Shown here: positions 7,239 through 15,583 of the stretch, piece by piece
Layout of the letters: each line of letters opens with the position of its first letter
How positions within the stretch are numbered: the first letter of the stretch is position 1
DNA from: Scytonema sp. UIC 10036
Lineage (GTDB): Bacteria > Cyanobacteriota > Cyanobacteriia > Cyanobacteriales > Nostocaceae
DNA length: 24,187 nucleotides
Direction: 5' to 3'
NCBI RefSeq assembly: GCF_009725235.1
Contig: NZ_WJFC01000203.1
Location: 1 to 24,187, forward strand
The notes under the pieces: model-generated
The model's database searches: none
The model's input: the letters and a program-made list of their open reading frames with translations, nothing else
What the model was told of the DNA's origin: nothing
Translations under genes and position numbers: made by a program

Positions 7239-9086
7239 ATGTGGGTGTTTGCCGTATTCATCTGTTGCTGTTGGATGGTTTCTTTGTGTTTGCATGAGTT
7301 TGGTCATGCATTAGTAGCGTATTGGGGTGGAGATACTTCAGTTAAGGAAAAGGGATATCTCACCCTTAATCCTCTCAAATATACCGATCCGGGTTTAAGC
7401 TTAGTCATGCCACTTTTTTTTCTCCTTCTTGGTGGAATTGCTCTCCCTGGAGGAGCCGTTTACATTAACCACCATCGATTACGCAATCGTTGGTGGCTAA
7501 GTGCTATGTCGGCAGCAGGTCCCATTGCTAATATTCTTGTTGTGTTGTTGCTGTCGCTGCCTTTTCTCTTGGGTTGGCATACTCAATTACTACAGAATGG
7601 TAGTATGTCTTTGTTTTATCTAATGACCTGTTTGGCTTATGTTATCGTTCTGAATATCTACGTTGTTTTTATTAATTTATTGCCGATTCCCTCTCTTGAT
7701 GGTTATGGTATTATTGAGCCTTGGTTACCCCGTTACATTCAAGTTGAGCTAAATAGAGTCGGGAAGTATGGTATCTGGATTTTGATTGGATTGCTATGGT
7801 TTGCCCGTCCGTTTAATAAATTGTTATGGGATATCACACATACGATTAGTGAATTACTTGGTGTTTCACCAGCTTTGGCATCGGAAGGAGGAGTAATATT
7901 TAGTCAATATTCCCTTTATATTATCTTAGGATTAATTTTTATATTATGGCTATTTCGAGATAGGAACAAAGACTTTTATCACAAAGGAAAACAGTTGATT
8001 TCTAACAATCGCTACCAAGAGGCAGTGGCTGCATTTGATAAATCTATAGAAAAGCAACCCAAGGACTTTGATTCTTGGTTTTTGCGTGGATATGCACTTC
8101 ACTGTATGGAAAAATATGAAGAAGCGCTCGATTCTTACGATAAGGCAGCGTCAATCCAGCCAGACAGTGCAAATGTAAGGTATTACCAAGGAATTGTTTT
8201 TCAGGATTTAGGAAAATTAGCAGAAGCTTTAGCCGTCTATACCGAAGCAGTGCAACTCAAACCAGATTTTCCAGAAGCTTTAACTAATAGAGGTTATACT
8301 TTAACAGATTTAAACCGCTATGAAGAAGCGCTTGCTGATTTTGATACAGCAATCCAATATGAAAAAACTTATGCAGGTGCTTGGATAGGTAAAGGAGATT
8401 TGTTAGTTAAATTGCATCGCTATGAAGAAGCTGTTAGTGCTTATGACCAAGCGGTGAAATTACAACCAAATTCTTCAGTTTGGATAAGCAAGGTTAGAGT
8501 TTTAGAAAATAAATTACAACAGTACGAGCAGGTTCTGGCTGTCTACAACGAAAAAATAAAGTACCAACCAGAAGATGCTAATATTTGGTATCATCGTGGA
8601 TTAATTTTAGAAAAAATGCAACGTCAAGATGAGGCTTTAGATTCATTTGAGCAAACGATAAGTTGCTATAATCGATTGCTAAAACACCAGCCAAAAGACG
8701 CCAATATTTGGTATGAAAAAGGGTCTTTGCTGGAAAAAATACAACGGTATCAAGAGGCATTAGTTGCCTATAGTAAGGTGGTAGAAATTCAACCAGATTT
8801 TTATCAAGCTTTGTATAACAAAGGTATAATTCTAGAAAAATTATGGCGTTATGAAGAAGCGATCGCAGCTTACGATAAAGTTATTGAACTAAAACCTGAC
8901 CTCGATTATGTTTGGTACAACAAAGCTTGTTGTTATGCGTTAAATGGTAATATACCTCTGGCAATTCAAAACCTACAACAAGCCATTAATCTTAACCCAG
9001 AAGAAGTTCTCAATGAGATTACAACCGATCCAGCATTTGATGCAATTCGAGAACATCCACTTTTCAAAGCTTTATTAGATAACTAA
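7239..9086 (+). CDS. M50 (site-2-type) metalloprotease fused to C-terminal TPRs
   Basis: A 615-residue protein. The N-terminal third is an intramembrane zinc protease of family M50. HEFGH in the first helix (H19, E20, H23) supplies two zinc ligands and the catalytic Glu. NLLPIPSLDGY carries the third ligand, D154. AAGPIANI near 92-99 is another family signature. Several hydrophobic helices fill 1-245, the last near 222-242. From about 247 to the end there are roughly nine tetratricopeptide repeats (pattern A.Y.KG..L....RYEEALAAYD.AI..QPD), finishing with the ITTDPAFDAIREHPLFKALL tail seen on many TPR proteins. The TPR part presumably faces the cytosol and recruits the substrate or regulator. 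GGAG 8 nt upstream supports the ATG. The substrate is unknown; family members cleave anti-sigma factors or membrane transcription factors, but none is adjacent. Confidence 0.9.
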   Translation: MWVFAVFICCCWMVSLCLHEFGHALVAYWGGDTSVKEKGYLTLNPLKYTDPGLSLVMPLFFLLLGGIALPGGAVYINHHRLRNRWWLSAMSAAGPIANILVVLLLSLPFLLGWHTQLLQNGSMSLFYLMTCLAYVIVLNIYVVFINLLPIPSLDGYGIIEPWLPRYIQVELNRVGKYGIWILIGLLWFARPFNKLLWDITHTISELLGVSPALASEGGVIFSQYSLYIILGLIFILWLFRDRNKDFYHKGKQLISNNRYQEAVAAFDKSIEKQPKDFDSWFLRGYALHCMEKYEEALDSYDKAASIQPDSANVRYYQGIVFQDLGKLAEALAVYTEAVQLKPDFPEALTNRGYTLTDLNRYEEALADFDTAIQYEKTYAGAWIGKGDLLVKLHRYEEAVSAYDQAVKLQPNSSVWISKVRVLENKLQQYEQVLAVYNEKIKYQPEDANIWYHRGLILEKMQRQDEALDSFEQTISCYNRLLKHQPKDANIWYEKGSLLEKIQRYQEALVAYSKVVEIQPDFYQALYNKGIILEKLWRYEEAIAAYDKVIELKPDLDYVWYNKACCYALNGNIPLAIQNLQQAINLNPEEVLNEITTDPAFDAIREHPLFKALLDN

Positions 9087-9144
9087 AGCTTTTAGGAACT
9101 GCCAAATCAATATTGTGTAGGTTTTGGTGAAAAAATAAAAATCT

Positions 9145-9174
9145 GTAGGTTGGGTTGAAGAACGAAACCCAACA
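9145..9174. repeat. Dispersed repeat copy C (short form)
   Basis: GTAGGTTGGGTTGAAGAACG followed by AAACCCAACA is a compact palindromic form of the element at 1-50 and 5061-5181. It joins directly to the coding remnant at 9177-9410. Confidence 0.7.
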
Positions 9175-9176
9175 AA

Positions 9177-9410
9177 CGCAAAATCAGGTTTTTAGTTTTT
9201 GAACGGGCAAAAGAGAAAGGAAAACTTGAAGCCACTTCTGTCACAAGCTTTTTCCCATACTTTGTTGTGGTAGCGCTGACACAGCAAGGAGGTGTAAAAG
9301 ACGCCCGAAAATCATGGCAAGAAGCGGTTCAAGCTACGCCAGCCTCAGAAATAGCCCCGGCAAATCTGGATGCTCATTTAAAATTGCTATGTATTGTTTG
9401 CAACAGATAA
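9177..9410 (+). pseudogene. Orphan C-terminal coding fragment
   Basis: An open frame of about 77 codons ends at TAA 9408-9410 and reads like real protein: LVFERAKEKGKLEATSVTSF, then a hydrophobic stretch, then GGVKDARKSWQEAVQATPAS and NLDAHLKLL. It has no ATG start, and its 5' edge coincides with repeat copy C. The helical, TPR-like second half suggests the tail of a larger protein truncated at the repeat. I do not recognise the parent gene. A live small protein starting at an internal GTG is possible but less likely. Confidence 0.4.
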
Positions 9411-9422
9411 TTATTATATAAT
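9394..9422 (+). promoter_or_regulatory. Candidate sigma70-type promoter for the DUF4118 kinase
   Basis: TATAAT (9417-9422) lies 17 nt downstream of TTGTTT (9394-9399), the ideal spacing although the -35 is weak. Transcription would start near 9429, about 57 nt before the preferred ATG at 9486. The -35 falls inside the tail of the upstream coding remnant. Confidence 0.45.
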
Positions 9423-9485
9423 AAAAGCTTATGCCTCTTAAAAGCCTGCCTTATAAATTTGCTGACTGCAAGGACTCGAATCGAT

Positions 9486-12400
9486 ATGTTAGAAGTTCAA
9501 CGATCTTTGAGATGGCGCTACAGAGTTCCTATTTTCTCAGTTCTACTAGCGCTCTTACTGGGATTGTTGCTACGAACGCTAAATTTAGACCTAGACATTT
9601 CACTTCTTTTTTTTGCACCCGTTGTCTTGAGTAGCTGGTATTCAGGTTTAACTTCAGGTCTATTTGCGATCGTTTTATCTATATTAGTCACCATCTACTT
9701 TTTTGTATCACCCATCAACTTGCTAGTAATTGGTAATGGTTCCAATATACCAAATCTATTGGTATTCTGCATAGTCGCACTATTCATTAATTGGTTAACT
9801 TCAAAAGGCAAGCAAGATAGTGTCTTTGGTCTGGATTTAACAAAAAGACAACAAGTAGATAAGGTTCTAGCAGAAGAACAGGCAAATCATGAACTCGAAC
9901 GCCAGCGTCTTCGTGCCATACTGGATATATTACCTGTTGGCGTATTTATTTCAGATTCTAAAGGACAGCTTCTAGAAAATAATTCAGCAGCAAGAGCGAT
10001 TTGGGGTGATAGTGCTCCACTAGTCAATGAGGTCAATGAATATAAAAATTACAAGGGTTGGTGGGCAAATACGGGTAAACCTGTTGCAGCTCAAGATTGG
10101 GCATTAGCCCGTACCCTAGCTACGGGTGAGGCGGTGATTGGTGAAGAGGTTGATATTGAAACATTTGACGGGCAGAGAAAAACGATTCTCAATTCTTCCG
10201 TACCGATTCTAGACAAGACGGGAACCATTGTTAATGCTGTAGCAGTTAATGTGGACATTACCGATCGCAAACTTGCAGAAGCTACCCTACGAAAGAGTGA
10301 AGCGATCGCTAAAGCACGAGCAGAAGAGCTTGAGATATTTATGGAAACGGTTCCGGCTGCAGTCTGGATTGCTCGCGATCCTCAATGTCATCATATGACA
10401 GCTAACCGAAGTGCATATGAATTGATGCGAGTCCCACCAGGCTCTGTGATGACAGCCACTCCTCCTGATGGAAAATATACCTTTCCATGTAAAATCCAGA
10501 AAAATGGTCAAGATATTCCACTGAGCGAATTAGCCATGCAGCAAGCCTGTCGCACGGGACAGGCTGTTGAGGCGGAATTTGAATTTGTCTTTGATGAAGG
10601 TGATATACGCTACATTTATGGAAAAGCAGTGCCATTGCTGAATGATTCCGGTGCTGTCAGAGGATCGATTGGCGCATTTTTAGATGTGACAGATCGCAAG
10701 CAAGCAGAAGCAGAACGCCAACGGTTAATGTCTCTGTTGCATCAAAAGCAAGAATGGCTGGATTTAGCTCATGCAGCAGCTAAGTTAGGTAGTTTTGACT
10801 GGAATTTGCAAACCAATGTCAATATTTGGTCAAAGGAATTAGAAGCTATATACGGTTTGCAGCCTGGAGAATTTGGCGGTACTTACGAAGATTGGGCAAA
10901 ATGGATTCATCCAGATGATTTAGCTAAGGCAGTAGCAGAATTAGATCGATGCGTAAGTACACGTACAAACGAATATTTTACTGATTTCCGTATCACTAAG
11001 CGGGATGGAAGTATTCGCTGGCTACAAGCAAGAGCAAGAATTCTCTACGATGATGCAGGTCATCCCTGGCGGATGGTAGGAGTTAATATCGATATTAGCG
11101 ATCGCGTACAAGCAGAAGAAGCATTGAGACACAGCGAATTAATGTTTCGCACGCTAGCGGATACAATGCCTCAATTGTTTTGGATTACACAGCCAAATGG
11201 TTATCACGAGTACTTCAATCAACGTTGGGTGGAATATTCGGGAAAAACATTAGAACAAGCACAAGGAGATGGATGGCAACTTATTTTACACCCAGATGAT
11301 GTAAAACGTACCCAGGAAATTTGGCACAATAGTCTTCTTACCGGAAAACACTATGATATTGAGTATCGTTTACGTCGCGCCTCCGATGGAGAATACCGTT
11401 GGCATCTAGGGCGAGCATTTCCACTGCAAGAGCAAAACGGTAGCATCGTGAAATGGTTCGGCTCCTGCACTGATATTCACGATCGCAAGTTAGCGATTGA
11501 AGAACGAGCACAGGCTTTGGAAAGAGAACGGGCTGCTCGCATAGAATTGGAAAGAGCCAATCACATGAAGGATGATTTTTTAGCGATTGTCTCTCATGAG
11601 TTGCGATCGCCACTCAATCCAATTCTCGGCTGGGCAAAACTGCTAAGGATGGGTAAATTGGATGCAAAAAAAACCACCCAAGCTTTAGAGATTATCGAAC
11701 GCAATGCCAAATTACAAGCAAGGTTAATCGATGATTTGTTGGATGTTTCACGAATTTTGCGTGGTAAACTCAGTTTGAGTCTCTGTCCGGTTGACTTAGT
11801 GAGTGCGATCGACGCCGCCCTAGAAACGGTGCGTCTGTCAGCCGAAGCCAAATCAATCAAGCTTCAAAAGCAGCTGTCTTCCCATGCTGTCAAAGTTGAA
11901 GGAGATTTTAACCGCTTGCAGCAAGTCGTTTGGAACTTACTGACAAATGCTGTGAAATTCACGCCAGAAGGTGGACAAATCAAAATTTCTTTAGAGAAAG
12001 TTGGTTCTCACGCCGAGATTCAAGTAAGCGATACAGGAGTTGGAATTAGCCCGGACTTTTTACCTCACGTGTTCGAGCGATTCCGACAAGCAGATAACGC
12101 AACGACTAGAAAATTTGGTGGACTGGGGTTAGGGTTAGCTATTGTTCGTCACCTTGTTGAACTGCATGGCGGAACTGTCAGAGTCGAGAGTCCCGGAGAA
12201 GGTATGGGAGCGACTTTTACAGTTTTGCTTCCTTTAATACCTTCTGTCTCCCAAACAAATACAAGCGATTGCAAATTCGTCTCTGGTTGTTCCCCAAATC
12301 TAGAAGGCTTGCGGATTGTGGTTGTAGATGATGATGTAGATTCTCTAGAATTGCTAGTTTTTACCCTCAAGCAGTATGGTGCTGAAGTGACAGGTGTTAA

Positions 12401-12686
12401 CTCAGCAAGTGAAGCGCTGAAAGCAATTGCTCGCATACAACCTAATTTGTTATTAAGTGATATTGCTATGCCTGAGATGGATGGTTATGAACTCATCCGG
12501 AAAGTTAGAGCGATGGAGGTATTCCAAGAAGAGAAATTACCTGCCATCGCTCTAACTGCTTTTGCAGGGGAGACGAATTATCAGAAGATCATCTCAGCTG
12601 GCTTTCAACAACACCTGACAAAACCAGTAGATCCAGCCGAATTAGCTATGGTTATTACCGATTGTATAGTCACTCTAACCTTGTAG
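9486..12686 (+). CDS. Membrane hybrid histidine kinase: DUF4118-PAS x4-HisKA-HATPase-REC
   Basis: A 1066-residue hybrid sensor kinase. Residues about 10-110 form a DUF4118 (KdpD-like) membrane bundle (LLALLLGLLLRTL, FFAPVVLSSWYSGLTSGLFA). Four PAS domains follow, beginning near 143 (LDILPVGVFI), 285 (METVPAAVWIARD), 423 (KLGSFDWNL) and 552 (DTMPQLFWI). A short coiled segment leads to HisKA with H704 in FLAIVSHELRSPLNPILG. The HATPase has WNLLTNAVKFTPEGG, SDTGVGI and GGLGLGLAIV. The C-terminal receiver (about 938-1066) has acceptor D992 in LLLSDIAMPEMDGYE and a TKP lysine loop. An in-frame TTG at 9459 would add nine residues; I prefer the ATG because AAGGA lies upstream of it and a hydrophilic N-end follows. 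No output domain is present, so a partner regulator elsewhere is expected. The signal is unknown. Confidence 0.92.
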   Translation: MLEVQRSLRWRYRVPIFSVLLALLLGLLLRTLNLDLDISLLFFAPVVLSSWYSGLTSGLFAIVLSILVTIYFFVSPINLLVIGNGSNIPNLLVFCIVALFINWLTSKGKQDSVFGLDLTKRQQVDKVLAEEQANHELERQRLRAILDILPVGVFISDSKGQLLENNSAARAIWGDSAPLVNEVNEYKNYKGWWANTGKPVAAQDWALARTLATGEAVIGEEVDIETFDGQRKTILNSSVPILDKTGTIVNAVAVNVDITDRKLAEATLRKSEAIAKARAEELEIFMETVPAAVWIARDPQCHHMTANRSAYELMRVPPGSVMTATPPDGKYTFPCKIQKNGQDIPLSELAMQQACRTGQAVEAEFEFVFDEGDIRYIYGKAVPLLNDSGAVRGSIGAFLDVTDRKQAEAERQRLMSLLHQKQEWLDLAHAAAKLGSFDWNLQTNVNIWSKELEAIYGLQPGEFGGTYEDWAKWIHPDDLAKAVAELDRCVSTRTNEYFTDFRITKRDGSIRWLQARARILYDDAGHPWRMVGVNIDISDRVQAEEALRHSELMFRTLADTMPQLFWITQPNGYHEYFNQRWVEYSGKTLEQAQGDGWQLILHPDDVKRTQEIWHNSLLTGKHYDIEYRLRRASDGEYRWHLGRAFPLQEQNGSIVKWFGSCTDIHDRKLAIEERAQALERERAARIELERANHMKDDFLAIVSHELRSPLNPILGWAKLLRMGKLDAKKTTQALEIIERNAKLQARLIDDLLDVSRILRGKLSLSLCPVDLVSAIDAALETVRLSAEAKSIKLQKQLSSHAVKVEGDFNRLQQVVWNLLTNAVKFTPEGGQIKISLEKVGSHAEIQVSDTGVGISPDFLPHVFERFRQADNATTRKFGGLGLGLAIVRHLVELHGGTVRVESPGEGMGATFTVLLPLIPSVSQTNTSDCKFVSGCSPNLEGLRIVVVDDDVDSLELLVFTLKQYGAEVTGVNSASEALKAIARIQPNLLLSDIAMPEMDGYELIRKVRAMEVFQEEKLPAIALTAFAGETNYQKIISAGFQQHLTKPVDPAELAMVITDCIVTLTL

Positions 12687-12711
12687 GGGCGCGGCGGCAT
12701 TGCGCCCCTAC
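12683..12711 (+). terminator. GC-rich hairpin overlapping the kinase stop codon
   Basis: GTAGGGGCGC (12683-12692) and GCGCCCCTAC (12702-12711) form a perfect 10-bp stem around a 9-nt loop; the TAG stop lies inside the left arm. There is no T-run, so it is not a textbook terminator. It belongs to the same dispersed palindrome family as 2449-2475, and like that copy is followed by an ACTAACCACTAAC tail. It may stop or stabilise the transcript. Confidence 0.45.
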
Positions 12712-12721
12712 TAACCACTAA

Positions 12722-13696
12722 CTACTTACTACAAGTTGCAAGCTTAGTGGAAGCAAGCCAAAGACTATCAACTTTATAGTTGACAACTACTGACTCTTGT
12801 GTAGCACTACAAGAAGCTTTAATTTTCATAGCTTTGGCTTCATCTTTTACAAGCTTAGCTTGGTAACAGTACACGGAGCCATCTGGTTTTTCAAAAGTTA
12901 TCTCACCCAGCACTATTTTTTCCTCTAAAGGTTGCTGGATAATTTTGCCTGTCACTTTGTAATCAAACCAATCCCATCCGTGGCGTAAGATGAGTTCTCT
13001 CTCTAAAACCTGAATTGCATTTGGTAGAATTCCCCAGCCTCGGTAGACTTTTGTCAAGGAATTAATATCACCAGTACGTGTCAAAATTGACTTAAATGAT
13101 TCTTGATCTAAACCACCATAGTATCTTCCTTCGGGGAAGTCTATAGCTGTTGGTGCAAACCGATGTCCCCCTATGTGGCTGGATTTCCAAATCCGAATGT
13201 TGTCCAACCCCAAACTAAAAACGGAGGTTGTTGCATGGAAGTAGAAGGGATTTCCATATCGAGCACAACAGCGATCGCGACTACCGTGGGTACAGATGAG
13301 TATATCTCTCGTTGTACTTGTTTCTACTTCACAGTCAATCCCACCATGCAACCACTTTTTGACAACAGTTGCAACTTGTTCAATATTTCTCAAACAAAAT
13401 TCTTGCTTGTGATATCCGTTGCTCAGTCCCTCCTTTTTTTGATAAATCATCAGGGTTGTTTGTTCTACTTTATGGGATGAGTTATTGCTAATTAAAAGAA
13501 ACGAGATGGGTAGTTTCTCTCGTTTTACCTCCTTAACTAACATCTGTAAATTCTCAGGAACCCATCTGGAATTTATTGCTTCTGGTGTCCAAGGAGGAGG
13601 ACATTCAATCAATATATAAGTTTGGTAATTGCTAGCACTACCAATAAGATCTTCTCCTGCTTCTCGGGAATTATCAGAACAAAAGAAAGTATTCAT
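12722..13696 (-). CDS. Sucrase/ferredoxin-like (Suc_Fer-like) protein
   Basis: A 324-residue protein of the Suc/Fer-like family, a thioredoxin-like 2Fe-2S ferredoxin fold. The diagnostic block is DILICTHGSRDRCCARYG (C135, C143, C144), followed about 30 residues later by SSHIGGHRFAPTAIDFPEG with H174 and H178. These Cys and His residues are the likely cluster ligands. The N-terminal part (ECPPPWTPEA) is also typical. A redox role is inferred; the enzymatic activity in cyanobacteria is not established and the name sucrase is historical. The last codons and the TAG fall where a CACTAAC-type repeat begins, so the extreme C-terminus (TCSK) may be repeat-derived. It converges with the upstream kinase gene. 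The ATG at 13696 has AAAGG close upstream. It has no operon partner. Confidence 0.85.
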   Translation of the reverse strand: MNTFFCSDNSREAGEDLIGSASNYQTYILIECPPPWTPEAINSRWVPENLQMLVKEVKREKLPISFLLISNNSSHKVEQTTLMIYQKKEGLSNGYHKQEFCLRNIEQVATVVKKWLHGGIDCEVETSTTRDILICTHGSRDRCCARYGNPFYFHATTSVFSLGLDNIRIWKSSHIGGHRFAPTAIDFPEGRYYGGLDQESFKSILTRTGDINSLTKVYRGWGILPNAIQVLERELILRHGWDWFDYKVTGKIIQQPLEEKIVLGEITFEKPDGSVYCYQAKLVKDEAKAMKIKASCSATQESVVVNYKVDSLWLASTKLATCSK

Positions 13697-13928
13697 CTAC
13701 CTTTACTAGTTAACGTGTTTTGACGGACAAAGGATATTACAAACAGAGATGTTCATCTTAGCTACACTCTCCCCTCTAAGCGTGAATTTACACTAGAAAA
13801 ATGCACGTTCCCATGCTATTTTTTGCTTTCCTTAGTGAGATTAGTATTGGCTTTTAAATTAGAACTTTTTTAGAGTTTTTCAGATGCAATTGGAGTTTTT
13901 TAAACAGAGAAATTGCCAAAAATACCCT

Positions 13929-14036
13929 TATAGCAAATTTCAACCTAGTGAGGTACAAAAATTACCCCCCTCTGTCCCCCCGATGCTTTGGGGGGATGAA
14001 AGGGGGGTGTACCTCATTAGACTGAGAAAGGCTATA
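13929..14036. mobile_element. 108-bp terminal-inverted-repeat element, MITE-like
   Basis: The ends TATAGC (13929-13934) and GCTATA (14031-14036) are perfect inverted repeats. Further in, CTAGTGAGGTAC (13945-13956) pairs with GTACCTCATTAG at 11 of 12 positions, and the core ACCCCCCTCTGTCCCCCC pairs with GGGGGGATGAAAGGGGGGT. The whole element is a nested palindrome with no room for a protein. It could be a non-autonomous transposon or a folded repeat. A possible TA duplication flanks it, but this cannot be separated from the repeat ends. Confidence 0.55.
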
Positions 14037-14776
14037 TTCTTCCTGAAAAACAAGTTGTCGAGTGTCAAAAATAGCTTTTTTTGTACAATTTCCTTGAAGA
14101 AATCCTTTGAGAAAAATGATTTAAGTGTGTCTGTTAATAGGTTCATATTGCAAAAAATTCTCAATTGTATTTCAAAAAAAACAAAAATGCCGATGTTAAT
14201 CTGCGAGCATTAGTTAGCTGGTTACCTAGCTAGCGCTCGTGTTCTCTATGCTTAATACTAAATATTAGCAACTACTAACCATTAATGTCACTTCATTTAG
14301 CACTAGCATTTAATGCCTTAAGAGGTACTTCTACTTAGCGGTTTCAGGATAATTGACTCAATTTTAATGCGAACCCTTCTGCCTTTTGACTGCTTTTAGG
14401 CAGATATTGCAATATCCTGAGACACACCTTGCCTCAGACACTCTCAGTCGCTTTTTCACACCATCTAACTGTCTGAAAATTACGTCAACAGCCAGAAAAG
14501 TGCTTATGCTACGACTGTAACTGAAGTCAATAACAAAAGCAAGTATTTGCCAATCATTCTAATCTTTGCTTAAGTTTTAAATGGAATCATACAAGTTAAT
14601 CTAATATGAACTGGTATTGATGAGCTGAAAAGCCTTCTAAAAGCGAGTTTTTTCATCCGGATAAAATATATTAATTATTCTCTGTTTGGATAAAAAGCTT
14701 GTCAATACTCCCAGCGAGTGGCTGGTGCTCTAGGTTGGTAACTCAGTAATTTTAAAATAATGAGTTGAAATTGCTT
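14037..14776. other. Long AT-rich stretch without a recognisable gene
   Basis: No convincing open frame, tRNA or known RNA is visible. Two small structures stand out. One is a possible stem-loop near 14200-14241, where CGAGC and GCTCG flank TTAGCTGGTTACCTAGCTA. The other is the perfect 14-bp palindrome GATATTGCAATATC at 14403-14416. Part of the stretch may be an untranslated leader of the Mut7-C gene, but no clear promoter was seen. Confidence 0.4.
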
Positions 14777-15520
14777 ATGGCTGTAGCTTCTTTCCGCTTT
14801 TATGCAGAGTTAAATGATTTCTTGTCCACCCAGAAAAGGGAGGTTAGCATAGAACATTCCTTTAGCGGACGAGCTTCGATAAAAGATATGATAGAAGCTT
14901 TGGGCGTTCCCCATCCAGAAGTGGACTGTATTGAAGTGAACGGCAAATATGTAGATTTTTCCTACATAGTTCAAGATGGAGATATAATTAATGTTTATCC
15001 AGTTTCTGCCAAAGTTTCTCAGCTAAGCAACATTCCAACAAAACCTCAACTCCCAATCGTGATTCGGTTTGTTTTAGATATTCATTTGGGCAAATTGGCA
15101 ACATCTTTACGCTTGTTGGGCTTTGATACTTTGTACCGTAATGATTACGCAGATGAAGAATTAGCTCGGATCTCTAGCACCCAAGAACGAATTTTGTTAA
15201 CTCGCGATCTCGGTTTGTTAATGAGAAGCATTGTATTACATGGATATTACGTGAGAAACACCGATCCACAGCAGCAAATTGTGGAGGTGATGCAACGCTT
15301 CAACTTGTATCAATTAGTATCGCCCTTCCAAAGATGTTTGCGCTGTAATGGGTTACTTGAATCTGTACCAAAGGAAGCGATCGTCGATCGATTACCAGAA
15401 AGCGTTCGTTTGTACGTCAACGAATTTTATCGCTGTCAAAACTGCTTCCAGGTGTACTGGAAAGGGTCTCATTATGAAAAATTACAACAGTTTATTGATT
15501 CGCTAATGGCTAATGGCTAA
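14777..15520 (+). CDS. Mut7-C RNase-domain protein with N-terminal ubiquitin-like domain
   Basis: A 247-residue protein. Residues about 3-80 form a ThiS/MoaD-like beta-grasp domain (Ub-Mut7C), with VNGKYVDFSYIVQDGDIINVYPV as its end. The rest is the Mut7-C domain, a PIN-like nuclease fold. FVLDIHLGKLATSLRLLGFDT and ILLTRDLGLLMR carry the conserved acidic residues, and a zinc ribbon follows with CLRC and CQNC. RNA cleavage is inferred from the fold; substrates in cyanobacteria are unknown. The frame opens with TTG at 14765, but the ATG at 14777 fits the usual start better. Neither has a strong Shine-Dalgarno. The C-terminal codons MANG and the TAA stop are written by the TAATGGC heptamer repeat that follows, so the repeat has replaced or extended the original end. 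Confidence 0.88.
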   Translation: MAVASFRFYAELNDFLSTQKREVSIEHSFSGRASIKDMIEALGVPHPEVDCIEVNGKYVDFSYIVQDGDIINVYPVSAKVSQLSNIPTKPQLPIVIRFVLDIHLGKLATSLRLLGFDTLYRNDYADEELARISSTQERILLTRDLGLLMRSIVLHGYYVRNTDPQQQIVEVMQRFNLYQLVSPFQRCLRCNGLLESVPKEAIVDRLPESVRLYVNEFYRCQNCFQVYWKGSHYEKLQQFIDSLMANG

Positions 15521-15572
15521 TGGCTAATGGCTAATGGTAGATTGGCAATTAGCAATTAGCAATTAGCAATTA
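15504..15572. repeat. Two STRRs: TAATGGC array and GCAATTA array
   Basis: Four perfect TAATGGC heptads plus a partial fifth (15504-15537) overlap the end of the Mut7-C gene. Four perfect GCAATTA heptads (15545-15572) follow. The second set is close to the inverse of the first (TAATTGC against TAATGGC). They fill the gap up to the ROK kinase and leave it without a Shine-Dalgarno. Confidence 0.9.
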
Positions 15573-15583
15573 GCATTCACGCC

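Noticed and set aside
9431..9634. 67-residue plus-strand frame with an ATG at 9431
   Set aside because: It overlaps the DUF4118 kinase start out of frame. The ATG follows the candidate promoter, but the peptide shows no recognisable feature.
13940..14164. 74-residue minus-strand frame in the same gap
   Set aside because: Its C-terminal third is the palindromic element; the remainder is AT-driven.
13884..14213. 109-residue plus-strand frame in the long gap
   Set aside because: It crosses the 108-bp palindromic element and low-complexity AT-rich DNA; nothing protein-like is visible.
14200..14241. Possible tRNA or known small RNA near the CGAGC/GCTCG stem
   Set aside because: No cloverleaf, no TTCGA-type arm and no match to a small RNA I recognise; left as a possible stem-loop only.
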